Shown here piece by piece: positions 48,082 to 60,760 of a stretch of DNA of 64,000 bases. How positions within the stretch are numbered: the stretch's first letter is position 1; each line of letters begins with the position of its first letter. A program made the translations under genes and the position numbers. Origin of the DNA: Pohlia nutans (lineage: Eukaryota; Streptophyta; Bryopsida; Bryales; Mniaceae); assembly GCA_022496805.1 (NCBI GenBank), contig CM040085.1, positions 27,867,811 to 27,931,810 of the forward strand. The letters are read 5' to 3'. The notes beneath the pieces are model-generated. The model had not been told where the DNA came from and made no database searches. It saw only the letters and a program-made list of their open reading frames with translations.

Positions 48082-48380
48082 TAAGAGCATTCATACTTAT
48101 CCACTAGAAGGGTTTGACACAAAGCCAATCTAAATGAAAAATGTTGAATGCCCTTCCAAATATCCTTCGGAGTGTCAATCTTAGCGTATTAAGAAATGAC
48201 TTTTCAAATCTATCATGTTTATTTGAATACATCCTATATTTTCTTGTGATCGGTCCATTGACTATTTGGTGAATACATTTGGTGTGTGAGGGTGTGAAAC
48301 TTTGAGTTGAAAAGTTCTTCAAATATAAATATGTGATTTCATCTTATGAATTTCATTGTGCAATGGTGTAGATGCTCTAA
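48082..48380. mobile_element. Harbinger-like MITE 4 (diverged)
   Basis: TAA borders. Left end GAGCATTCATACTT, right end GGTGTAGATGCTC. The interior shares GATCGGTCCATTGACTATTTG with Harbinger-like MITE 3. Confidence 0.7.
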
Positions 48381-50231
48381 AATGTCTTCTATTCTCACTT
48401 TAAACAAACAATTGTTTGAGATCCAACAACTTCAAACTAAGATGATTGGAAATATATTAAGTAAATATTTAAAAGCATCATATGTTAAAATCATATGCTA
48501 AAATTGTAGATTCATATTTGAATAACCCTTCAATTTTAGAATTCTTCACCGTTATATCAAACAGTCAATGCAGTCACAAATAGAATATAGGATATACTAG
48601 TATTCAACTAAGCAACTTAGATTTGAAGAGGCCACTACTTAACACAATAGGAATGAAGCTCATGAGGCTATTTGAAAGGGCACTAAACATTTTTCATCAA
48701 ATTTGGTTATTTATCATACCCTCTCTCACATAGCATGGATGTAGATTGTTGTGCTCTTGCCACCCCTTTTTATCTTGATAACATTTGTTCTGTATAAATT
48801 GCGCTTCAATTATTTAATTAGAGGTAACAAACAAGGCTTGCGAACATTGCGTATACCATGCACCTATAATGTTGACTATAATACCCGCTATGATATTAAT
48901 CATGTGTTTTAATACACAGTGACTAAGTCACACTTAATTCCCACAAGACCACCAAGTAAATCACTTGCTGATATGGGGTCCGTTCAAGCTAATACAAACC
49001 GACAAAGCAATGTTTTTTCAGTGTTTTTTTGGAGGCACTTTCAATGTGATGTTTGATTTAAATTGTTATTAGAAAGGAAAGTGGTATGTCAATGTTTGCA
49101 ACATATATATAAAACACACAGTACAAGATGAAAGTATTATTGTAAAAATTTGGGTATTAGAAGCACTAAAATAGCTTTGTCGTCATCAATAGTTTTAATG
49201 ACTCACCAAGGACTTTTCTAAATGATAAATATTACTTTTTGGAATAAATTTTGGGATAATCGAATAAAAATGATGATTACGTGAATGAAAAATGAAATCA
49301 ATACATTAAAAAATTGTTCTTTGAATAAAAATCATGACTTTTTGTCTTTAACACTCTCCAAAGCACTCAAAACAAGGCACCCTTGGTTCATATTAGCTTG
49401 AATGGACCCTATGCGGAGTTGAACTTCCATTGATACTTTCACTTTATGACTTACGCATTGAAACTCACTACTTGGGACTCATCGCTAGCAGTTTAGTATG
49501 AAGCAAGATATTTCCTAATCGGTGTAAAGAGGTGCAAACACAACACTTCACACAATGCCAAAGGTGCGGGAGTAATGTCCCAACACTAACTTCATCCTTT
49601 ATAAAAATTGTAGGTCATCTCAACATTATACAGGAGTGAAGAGTGAAATCATCCTTCCTCATAGTATTGGCTTTGCAATCTTTGGCCAGTCTCCTAACTA
49701 TCTTGATCTAGGACACCTCCTAAACACACTTTGGTTTTAGCCTTAGCAATCTGGATAATCTTTCTAACAACATATGAATTGTTATATTTGTTGAAGGCAT
49801 CAGATTGGGAACCTTGAGAGTCACCTCTCATTCCAATAATTTGACTAGTGAACATTATCAACTTTAACGAGCCATAATTTTATACTAACAACGTTGATTT
49901 TTAAGTTATCAAGACGCGTAAGTGAGTGTTTTTACAAAATCTATAAACATGTATGACATATATGACTCCATTTTAGTCCCATACAAAATGTTATTGCATG
50001 TTGTTTATTTGGAACACTTTTGAATTTTTCCACTTTGTTTCTTATAAAGAATGAGACATCACCCTCATTATCCCCATCACTCACCAAATTACTCGAGCAT
50101 CTTTATGGAAAGTCCGATGTACATGAAAGCTTTTAGAGTTTGACTACTAATCTCACCAACTAGCTTTCCAATGGAGTTGTATAGCAATGTAGTAGTATTT
50201 TTTGTCTTAACGTTGCCAAGGGCTGTAAAGC
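48381..50231. other. AT-rich intergenic DNA, nothing recognised
   Basis: No long ORF and no repeat border identified. Confidence 0.4.
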
Positions 50232-50798
50232 TTAACCCCTAAACATCCTCAAACCTCTTCAAATTCGGCAATTTTGCTAAGATGCATTATAAACTACAAC
50301 TAAGAGGGATATTTCAAACACGATGTATGAATAAAAGTTGTACATTATAATTTTAGATTCTATCCATACGGTTGAATCTGCGATTGCTATCACCAATGTT
50401 TTTGTATAAATTTTGAAACTTGAGTTTCAAAATTATATTGTAATTCAATTATGAATAAGATATTAACAATATGTGAATGAAATTTGTTGTGACGGGTTGG
50501 AATGTAATACTCTAAGTGTAGTGGTTTTTTTAGTTGAGTAATTTTATGAGTTTATTTTTTCAAGAGCACATTTAGACTAAAATCTTCGATATTCTTGGTG
50601 AATCAATGCAACATGAAATGAAGCATAAAATTTTCACAAATCATCCCTTTTCTAATCGGATCACACATCCATGAAGCTATCTTGCCATAGAATTTTGTAA
50701 TATTTTTTTTACTTGCAAAAAGTGCATGACGAATGAGAAAACGCAATTCAATTATGTACATCAGTCAAGAAACGGCTGGTTAGGCAGTTAGGGATTGA
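50232..50798. mobile_element. piggyBac-type MITE, family F (copy 1)
   Basis: Left end TTAACCCCTAAACATCC. The right end is decayed (GGTTAGGCAGTTAGGGATTGA). Homologous in reverse to 52298-52873. Confidence 0.75.
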
Positions 50799-52289
50799 AG
50801 CTTGTCATAAATCTAGCTATCCAAACATCGAACCCAAAGCTTGTATATTATGCCTTCCAAATGCACTATAGAAGGATTGAAGGAAGTTTTATTTTAGTGT
50901 AGTTGGTTAAAGATGCAATTTGGAACGTAAGGAGAGTTTCAACAAATCATTGAGGTAAAAACATTCCATTGACATACTTTACAAATCCAATTAGTGAAGG
51001 TTGTGCATTATGATCCAAATCATTTCCTATACCGTACGTCCATGACACCTTTGCCAAAAACCAATTCTAAAAATAGATGACAAAAAATTCGGAAAATTAT
51101 TTTTCAGAAAACATTGTAACGATAAAAAACAAATTTAAGAGAATATTTAGTTTTTCAATCTATTTTAAAAAACAATAATTATTTGCCTAAAGAGGGGCAA
51201 ATTTGTAGGGCACCTTATTGCACGAGCTTGGGCGACAAATTTGTAGCCATGTTCTTATTAAAGGAAATACAATTTTTCATATAACATATTTTTAGATGCC
51301 AAAAAATTTAGAGATATTAATAAAAAAAAAAAGCACTATAACCTTTTAGTTACAAGGCATGTTTTTGCAAATTATATCATTGAAAAGCTACAAGATATCC
51401 CCAATCTACCAAAAAAATTCAAAAATCCACACAAAAATTGCAATTACAATGATTTGCTTAATATTACAAAATCCCATTTTAGTTAACATGGATTTTTAGA
51501 GGTTAAACCGAAGTTTCTATGGTTACCACCAAAAATGATATCACATAAGAGGTCCTCGTAGACTTGTATTAGAGAGGAAAAAAAATAAGAGCGCATTGGC
51601 TGTGAAAGAAGAATGACGTCTTCTTAGGATTCTATTTTTATATAGGGACCTTGGGTTTAACATATAGTTTTCCAAAAATTAGTCTTTACTCTAGGAGTAA
51701 ACATCTTGAGATTGTTCCTAACTTCTCTACCGATATTGGAAGAGTGAATTGAACCTCAAGCATCAAATCAACCTCGACCTTTTGTATTAAGTGGCTTTTA
51801 GTGTATCCAAGATGATTTTATTGTATAGTACGTGTGTCAATTCCCACTTCCATTAAAAGAAATATGGGCTTGCAAGAGGCCCTCACTGAAATGTCCACTT
51901 CTTTGCTCATGGGGTTCGTGAGCATGGTCAACCATAAGTTTTAAAAATTAATTAAAAAAAACACAGAACAACGGTGCTGGTTGGCATTGCCGAGGGCCTG
52001 GAAGTGTATTCTTCATTTTTTTCATTTTTTTATTGCCCCTCCTTTTACAACTTTCGAAAGAACTTAAGACCTTCTACAACCCTATATTTCCTCTAATGAA
52101 TATTCTTGGCTACTTTTCTTCTCAAGTAGATTTTCAATGGTCAAAGCTAAAATCAAGATTCCAACATAACATTGCTAATTGTTCGGTAAGTGGAACTACC
52201 ACCACTTGACTCATTATTCACAATGCTCTCAAGATCAACATTACTACTCTGATTGTTATTGATGACGATCACAAAAATTTAATTATGAC
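50799..52289. other. AT-rich intergenic DNA, nothing recognised
   Basis: No gene or repeat border identified. Confidence 0.4.
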
Positions 52290-53367
52290 TTAACCCTTTA
52301 ACCCCTAACCACCCAACCATGCATATTTTGCATGATGTACGGATTTGAACTCCAGTTTCTCATCCATCACGCACTTTTTGCAGTGTGGATTTTTTACTGA
52401 AACTTTTATGGGAAGTCAGCTTCGTGCATGTGTGATTTGATTAGAAAGGGGATGATTTGTGAAATTTTTATGCCTCATTTCATGTTGTAGTATTCCTCCC
52501 AAAATTTCAAAGATTTTAGTCTAAACGTGCTCTTGGAAAATTCAACTACTAAAATTAAGCAACCAAAAAATCTCCAAAAATCACTACACTTAGAGTATTA
52601 CATTTCAACCCATCCCAAAAAATTTCATTATTAGATTGTCAACATCTTATTTGTAATCATAATACAAAAGAGCTCTAAATTTGAAGTTTGAAAATTTATA
52701 CACAAATATTGGTGATAGCAATCGCAAATCTAACCATATGGATAGAATCTAAAATTCATAATGTACAACTTTTATTCATTCATCAAGTTGAAAATATCCC
52801 TCTTAATTGCATTTTATGATGCATCTTTGAAAAACTGCCAAATCTGAAAAGGGTGAGAACGTTGAGGGGTTAACGAGCTAGCGTCCACTATGTGGACGAC
52901 ATACAAATTGAAACTGCTAGATTCTCATCTAAATTGGACAATTTTCGTCCACCAAAATTTCTCTTGGCTTTTGAACAAGTTGACTATCCTTTGTACAGTT
53001 TGGATCTTCAAAATAGGTTATTATGATTTTTAGAAAAACAACAAAATCGGTTTATGTCAAGTTTCATTCTTAGTTCAAAAAGTGGGACCTTATATATGAT
53101 TTTCCAAAATAAGTAGAATCAAATAATGGAAACCATACCATCTCGTAGTGCATGTTATTCCAATTTCATTACCATATTTAAAAAAAAATTGTACTAATTT
53201 GGGATTTTAAATTGAATTTCAAGAGAAAACTTTGTAAAATTAATTTAAAAATATTAAATATAGAATAAATCCAACCGTAAAGATGTGATCTTCGCATTGA
53301 CATTTACAACTTTGCTTTGACCATCAACCCCATTTTTGGTTTTCATCAAACATTTTTAAAGGGTTAA
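52290..53367. mobile_element. piggyBac-type element, family D (copy 2), split by family F
   Basis: The outer terminus TTAACCC is at 52290-52296. The rest resumes at 52870 with TTAACGAGCTAGCGTCC and dyad GTCCACTATGTGGAC. The right end reads TTTTTAAAGGGTTAA. Interior matches copy 1 (35121-36553) in reverse. Confidence 0.78.
52298..52873. mobile_element. piggyBac-type MITE, family F (copy 2), nested in family D TIR
   Basis: 576 bp. Left TTAACCCCTAACCACCC followed by dyad CATGCATATTTTGCATG; right reads AACGTTGAGGGGTTAA. It occupies the TTAA inside the family D terminus, the same TTAA hit by family C in the other family D copy. Confidence 0.88.
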
Positions 53368-53743
53368 AGTACATGACATCATAAGACAATATAGTGTTTA
53401 GAGGCATTCACGTGCCCCCTTGAATAAATTTTCAGAATTAAATGCTGCACAGATCTTCTCGAGGAAGAGCCACTTATTCATTAGTTTTATTCACTTATTT
53501 TCATTTTGCAAATTTTTTAGAATATTTATATATCATACTCCGGATGTTTTGCAAAGGACATGGTATTTGTATTCCTTATCATATTCCAAGATGTTCAGCA
53601 AAAGATATGAGACAAATGAAATACATTGATATCCATACATATGTTAATATTCATATCTATACACGTATCCAGACACATCGGTATCTGCATTTTCAGGGTC
53701 GCATTTCCGTGGACCCAAATTAATTAGGGCCCATAGAATTTTG

Positions 53744-54236
53744 AACATGTAGAATTTTCATGTCAATCCGTTTTGTTCTGAATGTTTGGGAGCCATTTTA
53801 GTGTATGGGTCTAGTTTGGACACTTTTTGCTTTTTGGGTCAAATCGGTTACTTTTCAGGCTACTTTTTGACATTACAAGGCCAGTTTAGTGCACATTAAA
53901 TTTTTTCATGAGGTTTTTTTGGTACCAATGTGTTTATATGATGATTTTGAACTACTTTATAGTTCAAAGTTTTTTCATTTGAGTAATTTTGAAAACGAAT
54001 TTCACCTCTAACTATGTTGCTAGGAAAATTTCATCATCCTTTTTTAACACTAAAACACTATGATCTTGCAATCTATATGGCCAAATGACCCCAAAACTGA
54101 TCCACATGATCTACAACATGTATATTACAAGATTGTACATTTGAGATTTCTATACCTCATTTACATTTAGACCTATAACACATCAAAAGCAACGATAATT
54201 TTAAGCCCAAAAAAGCTAGAGACGCTTAGGGTTTAA
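53744..54236. mobile_element. piggyBac-type element, family G (copy 2, inverted, truncated)
   Basis: The right end reads AGACGCTTAGGGTTTAA. The interior matches the first part of 31573-32402 in reverse; homology fades before a left terminus is reached near 53744. Confidence 0.7.
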
Positions 54237-54620
54237 TCAAAATTTGGAGGAGCTTCTCTTGCATCAAAGAGGTGGTAGGGTCAAATCTCCTTGACATAAG
54301 GTTCTTTAGTCCTTGCAAAGGTTCATCCTTTTGCTCTCACTGCATGAAAGATAAAAAAGTTCAAAACATGTGATTCTTGAGATGGGGCTATTGTGGACTT
54401 CCAACTCTCGACCATCATTCTTTAATTAAAGAATTTAATGGCAGGTCCAATATTCTAGAATCCACTATATCGATTCTCATGCAACGATTCTTATTCCTAG
54501 GTACAATGTACAAAGGCTAAAGAACCTTATGGACAACACAATGCAACCTTATCGATCTATAAAAACAGAGGTTAAACTCATTTTTGCTACCTTTGAAACT
54601 AAAAAGGCTAATTTCACTTA

Positions 54621-54692
54621 ATCTTTCCTCTTGTCTTTCCTCTTGTCTTTCCTCTTGTCTTTCCTCTCGTCTTTCCTCTTGTCTTTCCTCTT
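54621..54692. repeat. 12-bp minisatellite, 6 units
   Basis: Six tandem units of TCTTTCCTCTTG, the fourth and the last with single changes. Polypyrimidine on the plus strand. Confidence 0.92.
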
Positions 54693-55150
54693 CTATTAAG
54701 GTTTTGCTAGACTCTGTGGATAACTCTTGGTATAAAATGAATTTCATTTTCAGATCAGAAGAAAAGATTAAATAGTTGGGAGCATCCTTGTCAACAATGT
54801 GCTGAAATCAGCTGCTAGTCATTCAGAGTGCAATCAGTTTCTGCCAGTTTTTGTACTTGAGAGTGCTTGTCTCCACAAAAGAAGGTTAAAATTAAACTTT
54901 CTAATTTAAAATATATATATATATATACACAAATAAAACTTGTTTCATTGCAAGAGTGACTGATATAAAGGCACCCAGCTGAAGACGGTCTGAGCGGGTA
55001 AACCATGTTAGTAGTTAGAGTTAAGACTAGTCTAGAACTAAGAAAGTAAAAATAAAATACAAGGCCACGCATGGTCAAAATATTTCTATTTGGAAAGTTG
55101 TATGATAACTAAGCTAAAACAGGCATTCAATTAGTAGTGCAGAAAAAGTG

Positions 55151-57233
55151 TTAATCCTTTAACCCCTAAACGTCCCAGCGTCCAGTTTCTGGACGATGAA
55201 CAGATTCCAACTCACACTACACTCACATTACTTCATGGATGAAACTCATTCAATTTTTTGAAAATACTTTATGAAGTTATTGTCCTATCTAACGGTTGGA
55301 TTTGGTGTTACTAGCGTACATATTTTTTTTAGATTACAAATGTGGAAGTACATCAAGTAGTTGACCAAGCCAAAATTGCATTGACTTTAGTTCAAAAGTG
55401 AGCTTGCTAAAATGAGGTCATAAATTGAAGTAACACAAAATTATAAAAAAATCACCATTTCAAGAGTATCTCATTTCAAATCCATTCCAACAAATTTCAC
55501 TCAAGAAATATCAATATTTTGTTCGTAATCAAATTTAGAAGGAAATTATAATTATAACTTTGAAATTTTATAATAAAATATCAGTGATGGCGTTGGTGAA
55601 TCTAACCGTATGGATGGAACCTAAAATTCAATATCTACAACTTTCATTTATATAACAATTCCAAAATATTCCTCTAAATAGCATTTTATAATGATTTTTC
55701 TCAAACTGTCAATTCTGGGGATACCCTGGGACGTTTAGGGGTTAATGCTTGAAAACCCAGATTATGGTCACTGCAATGTTGGAAATGCAAATAACAAAAA
55801 ATCCATGAAGAATTGAATTTTGAATTGTGACGTTTAGATTTTAAAACTTACAATGTACATCTTTTAGAAGAAAAAAAAATTCAATTTGGAGATGTGCAAC
55901 TATCAAAATACCTATGAACAAAATGTGAGAATACTGCAAATACTTGAAAGTACAGTAAACACTTACAAATACAACACATGTACTATGTGGTATATCTTGT
56001 GTTTGGAAGTTTGTTATCATGTTTTATTTTTTTGGATTGTGTTCTCTTGTTCATGTTCCATTAGTGTATGTATTCCAATCTTGATCCATGTACCAACTCC
56101 TTTCATATTTTAACATATAAATTTTTGTCCTAAACCGTACATGGATAAATCACTCTCACTTATAAAATTCACAATAATTATGTGTGAGTCCATTCTTGAC
56201 ATGAAAGATTGCAACATAGAGGTGTTGACATAGGTCACTGTTGAACCTCTTCACTTTCCTTTATGAAAGTTTAACCCAAATTCTATTTAACTTTGAAGTC
56301 ACACACCCTCCAAAATCTCATTTTAGAGTGTGCATTATAAAGTTCAAAGACATACTATGATCTTCCAATCCCACCATCGGATGATTCTCTAATTTTGACA
56401 AAATATCCCCACTCCAGCTGAGAACGCAATTTTTCAATTACTTTCTAATTTAACCCATAAAGGAAGTTACCCCTGTTCATATGGTGCGCATACAAGGAAT
56501 AACATTTGCATGTGGCTTTTACATATAGCATAATGTATCCTTTGGGGCCAATGTGTTTGTGAGCCTTGTAAGAACTACAAGATATGTTGCTGTAAAGAAA
56601 TTAGAATTTTTTCTTGTGTAGAAGATGGTGAAAGAATTTCTCGTACAAATGTGGTAGTGAGAAACGATAGAACGGTAAAACACATTGAGGTTGTTGCATG
56701 CATTAGGGGCAGTGAAGTTAAAGTGAGCGAATTTTTGCCAGGTGGCTACATTTGTATTCATGTGGCTAATCGCAACAAAGGAAAATAAATAAATTTGATG
56801 GAATAATCGCCTGATGCTTTCCTCTGTCGCATGATGCGTAGCCTGATTGCCAGGTTGGCTGGATATGCCTTAGCCCTAGTGACATCATCGTGACCTGCTG
56901 CCAACTACCTTTGTTAGCCCTGACGTCCGCCCCCTAAACCCTAAATCGCCTCCTCTTGAGCCCATGCAGGTTATACATTGTACACGGATGAAGATTCAAA
57001 ATAAGTTTCAATGTACAACGTATGACCTTCGCTTGTTTTGCTCTTAATAAAATCCACCACTGTAGCCCATTCGTCATACTTCAACAAGGTAGGCAGCCTT
57101 TGGTATTCAACAAAAGCAAAGTGACATCAGCCTTTAAGGCTGAAAAAAAAAATTCCCATAAGCCTTTTAGCTAATGAGCCATATATTCCCCACCTTCACT
57201 GTACCCTGAGCACCCTGAGCAGTAAAGGGTTAA
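55151..57233. mobile_element. piggyBac-type element, family M (copy 2), with nested family B
   Basis: Left terminus TTAATCCTTTAA at 55151, split by a family B copy, resuming TTAATGCTTGAAAACCC at 55742. The interior 55890-56400 matches 61330-61800. The right end reads ACCCTGAGCAGTAAAGGGTTAA, similar to family M copy 1. Between about 56455 and 57180 is extra sequence absent from copy 1, whose origin I do not recognise. Confidence 0.7.
55159..55745. mobile_element. piggyBac-type MITE, family B (copy 3), nested in family M TIR
   Basis: 587 bp. Left TTAACCCCTAAACGTCCC followed by a perfect dyad GTCCAGTTTCTGGAC; right reads GGGACGTTTAGGGGTTAA. Sits at the TTAA inside the family M terminus. Confidence 0.92.
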
Positions 57234-57420
57234 CAGTTTCAATCCACATCCCCCTGCAAGGCTCAAATTATTCAAGGTCACACTATTTGCAAATGCAAGT
57301 GATAAATAGTTTAGGTTGGCAATCATAACGTTCGGTAGAATATACATTTGCTTGGTAAGCAGATCTACATGCAGGCCCCCATGATGAACCTGCCAGGTGC
57401 ATTGCACAATTCACAAGCGT

Positions 57421-57925
57421 TTAACCCCTGACCGGGGGGGCGGGGGGGGGGGGGGGGGGGGGGGGCGGGGTGTGGTTTAGCTTAGCTCTTGTTTTTGTTC
57501 TTAGCTTAGCTTAGCTTTTGAGAAAATGCCACCGTTGAGAAGATTGATGGAACTCGATCAGGGTATTTTGTATATATGATGAAATCGGATTGATCAAAAG
57601 TGCTCCAAAAATTCTGAAATTTCTACCATGCATAATGATCATTATTTTAAACATGTGCAAAAATTTTCACGTAAATTAAAGGTGTGAGGAGGAAGATATG
57701 AGGGTCTCAAGTGACGCCCAAATAGCCTCCTTGCAGCTCAAAAAAATCACGAAAAAATCGCACACTTCACGAAATTTCGATCAAGAAGTACCCATGGATT
57801 CAGCTTTCAAAAAGAACTAGGGTCTCTTTGTTGTTCACTTTACAATTCACGGCCCAACAACTCAAATTTCTTCACTTTTTAGTTCCAGAAGCTGCGTGGT
57901 GGCCTCGTGGTCCTCTAGGGGTTAA
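57421..57925. mobile_element. piggyBac-type MITE, family E
   Basis: 505 bp. Left TTAACCCCTGACC followed by a long G tract, right reads GGTCCTCTAGGGGTTAA. Its right TTAA is the left border of family B copy 4. Confidence 0.8.
57434..57470. repeat. poly(G) tract
   Basis: 37 bases of G broken only by two C, just inside the left end of family E. Could be a real homopolymer or a sequencing/assembly artefact. Confidence 0.85.
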
Positions 57926-58428
57926 CCCCTAAACATCACAGCGTCCAGAAACTGGACGACTAACATATTCAAACCCTTCTCATGTTCTCATCAATGCTTG
58001 GATGAAAGTCATCCAATTTTTTGGAGAAGTATGTCAAGTCGTTGACCAAGCCAAAATTGCATTGACTGCAGTTCAAAAGTGACCTTGCAAAAATGAGGTC
58101 ATAGATTTAAGAAACGCAAAAATTTCAAAGAATCACCATGATTAAGAGTATCTCATTTCAAATTCTTTCCAACAAATTTTACTCAAAAAATTATTAAAAT
58201 TTTGTTTGTAATCGAATTTACAAGGAATTTTATATTTTAACTTTCAAATTTTACAATTAAATATTGGTGAGAGTATTAGTGAATCAAACCGTACAAATGG
58301 AATCTAAAATTCAAAATCTAGAACTTTCATTTGTATATCAATTCCAAAATATTCTTCTAAATAGTACTTTATGATGATTTTTCTCAAATTGTCAATTCCA
58401 GGGACACTCTGGTACGTTTTGGGGTTGA
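57922..58428. mobile_element. piggyBac-type MITE, family B (copy 4), internally deleted
   Basis: Left TTAACCCCTAAACATC with dyad GTCCAGAAACTGGAC; right GGTACGTTTTGGGGTTGA with decayed TTAA. It lacks about 80 bp after GGAGAAGTATG relative to copy 2, and shows the empty TTAA that family C occupies in copy 1. Confidence 0.88.
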
Positions 58429-58795
58429 TGTGTGTAAAATGCATTCCTAGAGTTGAAAATGTCTATTTGTGCGATTTTTGTACCTACACTATTTACAGAC
58501 ACTGGGTTCAGCCAAAAACAATTGGCAAATTTTCCCCAAAATCTTATCTGGTTCTGGGAGTGGCTACCTTTTACACTAGAAAAAAGTGGACAAAGAAGTG
58601 GATGAAATCATCAAAGTTTTCTTTAAAGAAATACTAAATTTCCATTAGTTGGGTTAAAATGTCTTATAATAGATATTGTATTGATAAACATATATTTGGA
58701 TGATTCTATCCATTTTTCCTTACCTCGCTACATTCCAGGGTGCTTGTCGTTCTACCAACGGAGAAATAAAATAAAATAGGCTAACTAGGTTCATT

Positions 58796-59215
58796 TTTTT
58801 CTTTTTCTTTTTCTTTTTTTGAGAGAGCGAAACCAATCCATTAAAGTGTGAGGAAAAAAGGAAGAAGAACAATTAGCCGGGGTCCCAAATAAAGGGCGGC
58901 AAGCAAGTGAGAGTAGGAGCAAGCTTCCATCTAGCTAACAAAAAACTATCACTGCAAAAAAATTAATTTATACACCAAGTAGCTGATAACTCCTTTGTCA
59001 AGGCTGCTTGCTTCTTCTCTCCACGTTTGTGAAAATACTCGAGGATTGAGTTCCTATATGCCATCCCCACGTGAATGATATCCCTCCATGCAAGGTGGCA
59101 AATTTGAAGGACGTTGAAAGGTTCTTGTTGAAAAATAAACAAGTTTCTGGCGCACCAAATGTGCCAGAGGATAGCGAGGTGTAGCACATCTTATGCCAAA
59201 AGAGGGGGTCTCTAG
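58796..59215 (-). pseudogene. 5'-truncated LINE 3' end (zf-RVT region)
   Basis: The minus frame 59187-58963 reads LAILWHIWCARNLFIF and continues to a stop, typical of the zf-RVT C-terminal region of plant non-LTR reverse transcriptases. Minus-strand 3' sequence ends in an A-rich tail (polypyrimidine on plus, 58796-58820). Only the last part of the element is present. Confidence 0.75.
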
Positions 59216-59970
59216 GAGAGGGAGTAGCCTCGACTGGTAAGGCGAGTGTTAGATGTCTAACTAGGTTGTTTCATGAAATCAAAGTAATTGAACCTAAAAA
59301 AAGTGACATTGGTTCTCATCATACTTTGTGGGTGAGGGCATAGTCTAAAATTTGAGACGAACTCGCTAGCAAATGAAAAGAGAATCATAATGCAAGTTGT
59401 TTCATATTTTCTTTACACTACAATGACATACTAAATGAAGTTTCTGCAGAGGTCGCTTTCAACAAATTTGTTGAAAGTTGTGAGGTGGCATGTGAAGAAT
59501 GAAATTGAATGTTACTACTTTCACTCTTCACGTGGCACTTCACAATTTTCAACTCCACCAATTATTGCCATTAGCGTGAGTCACAAAATTAGTGTGAGAT
59601 TTTCCACCAATCCTCAATGAGTGTGAGACTTTACACACAATCCTCACTACTCAGTCCAAGAATTCTCAATTATTGTGAGTTACACTTTGTTCTAATACCA
59701 CAATTACTGTGACAATATTGAATTATTGTGACTGATAGTAATGGCAATAATCAATGTAGTACGTCGAAAGCACATGTAGTGACTCTTCCTTCACAAATGA
59801 ACATATTATTGACACTAGACTATTTTTAATCAGATACCTTGGAGTACCAAATGCTTAAACTCTCATTGATTGTCTCAAATAACTGTTCAATTTCCATTGA
59901 TTAATTTCAAAAATTGTTGCTCATTTTAGAAACTGTAAACCATGTTTTAATGCTAAATTTAGGTATCACA
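59216..59970. other. intergenic DNA
   Basis: Near 59220 a GTAGCCTCGACTGGTAAGG stretch looks like a Pol III A box, but no convincing B box follows. Otherwise nothing recognised. Confidence 0.4.
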
Positions 59971-60210
59971 TTAACCCCTAAAGGGTTAAGGATTCATGAT
60001 TTGAAAATGACAAATTCAATCAATCATATTGTGAAAAATACCATAATTTAGATGGAACCAAATTTTATATCTCCGAAATTAGTGAAGAATATTGCATGTG
60101 TTGATTAAAAAAATTAAAAAATTAAAAATTGAACAAAAAGAACTTCATATAAAACGTACTCAAAAACTACCAAGAAAAACATGAAGCCCAATTTGGGTTT
60201 CTTGAGTTAA
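59971..60210. mobile_element. piggyBac-type MITE, family A (copy 6)
   Basis: Left TTAACCCCTAAAGGGTTAAGG; interior typical of family A. The right end has lost most of the TIR and reads TTTCTTGAGTTAA. Confidence 0.8.
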
Positions 60211-60486
60211 GAATGGTGTCACTTTTGCCTTCCTAATACTCTGTAGTCACAAATAGTCAAAGTTTGAGAGTGCGGAATGGGGCTACTGTATGTAGGAGGG
60301 ATAGTTTAGTGTGCACTGAGTGCATTGCACTTGAATGGTAGCCTGGTAGGTGGCAACTAGTTCCTGAGAACTTAGTATAAACTTATGAAGTCTAAGAAAA
60401 TTCTCACGGTTATTGAGTGGGTGGGTGGGAGTTCAATGTGCTGTGGGCATGATGTATAGATAGACGAACTACCCCAACATACTTTC

Positions 60487-60687
60487 CATTCAAGACGGTC
60501 TCTTAGACCAGGGTGTTATTATTATTATGTTGTGCATGTCAAGGCACACCTATCATTCAAGACGGTCTCTTAGACCAGGGTGTTATTATTATTATGTTGT
60601 GCATGTCAAGGCACACCTATCATTCAAGACGGTCTCTTAGACCAGGGTGTTATTATTATTATGTTGTGCATGTCAAGGCACACCTAT
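60487..60687. repeat. three exact 67-bp tandem repeats
   Basis: Units start at 60487, 60554 and 60621 and are identical by eye. Each contains the palindrome GGTCTCTTAGACC and a TTATTATTATTATG stretch. Exactly three units. Confidence 0.95.
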
Positions 60688-60760
60688 CTATGATATGATT
60701 ACTTCTATTTCATAGTATTCGTCGAATTATACTCTGACCTTGTTATTGTCACATTCTCCA

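Noticed and set aside
54517..54747. Charged repeat protein encoded opposite the minisatellite
   Set aside because: The Glu/Arg-rich frame is a by-product of the 12-bp pyrimidine repeat; no other coding signal.
56452..57180. A separate piggyBac-type element starting at TTAACCCATAAAGG
   Set aside because: No matching right terminus was found; the right TTAA at 57230 fits family M copy 2 instead.
59216..59290. tRNA gene at an A-box-like sequence
   Set aside because: No B box or cloverleaf can be completed downstream.
60513..60698. Small protein across the 67-bp repeats
   Set aside because: 67 is not a multiple of three, so the peptide is an accident of three frames lacking stops.
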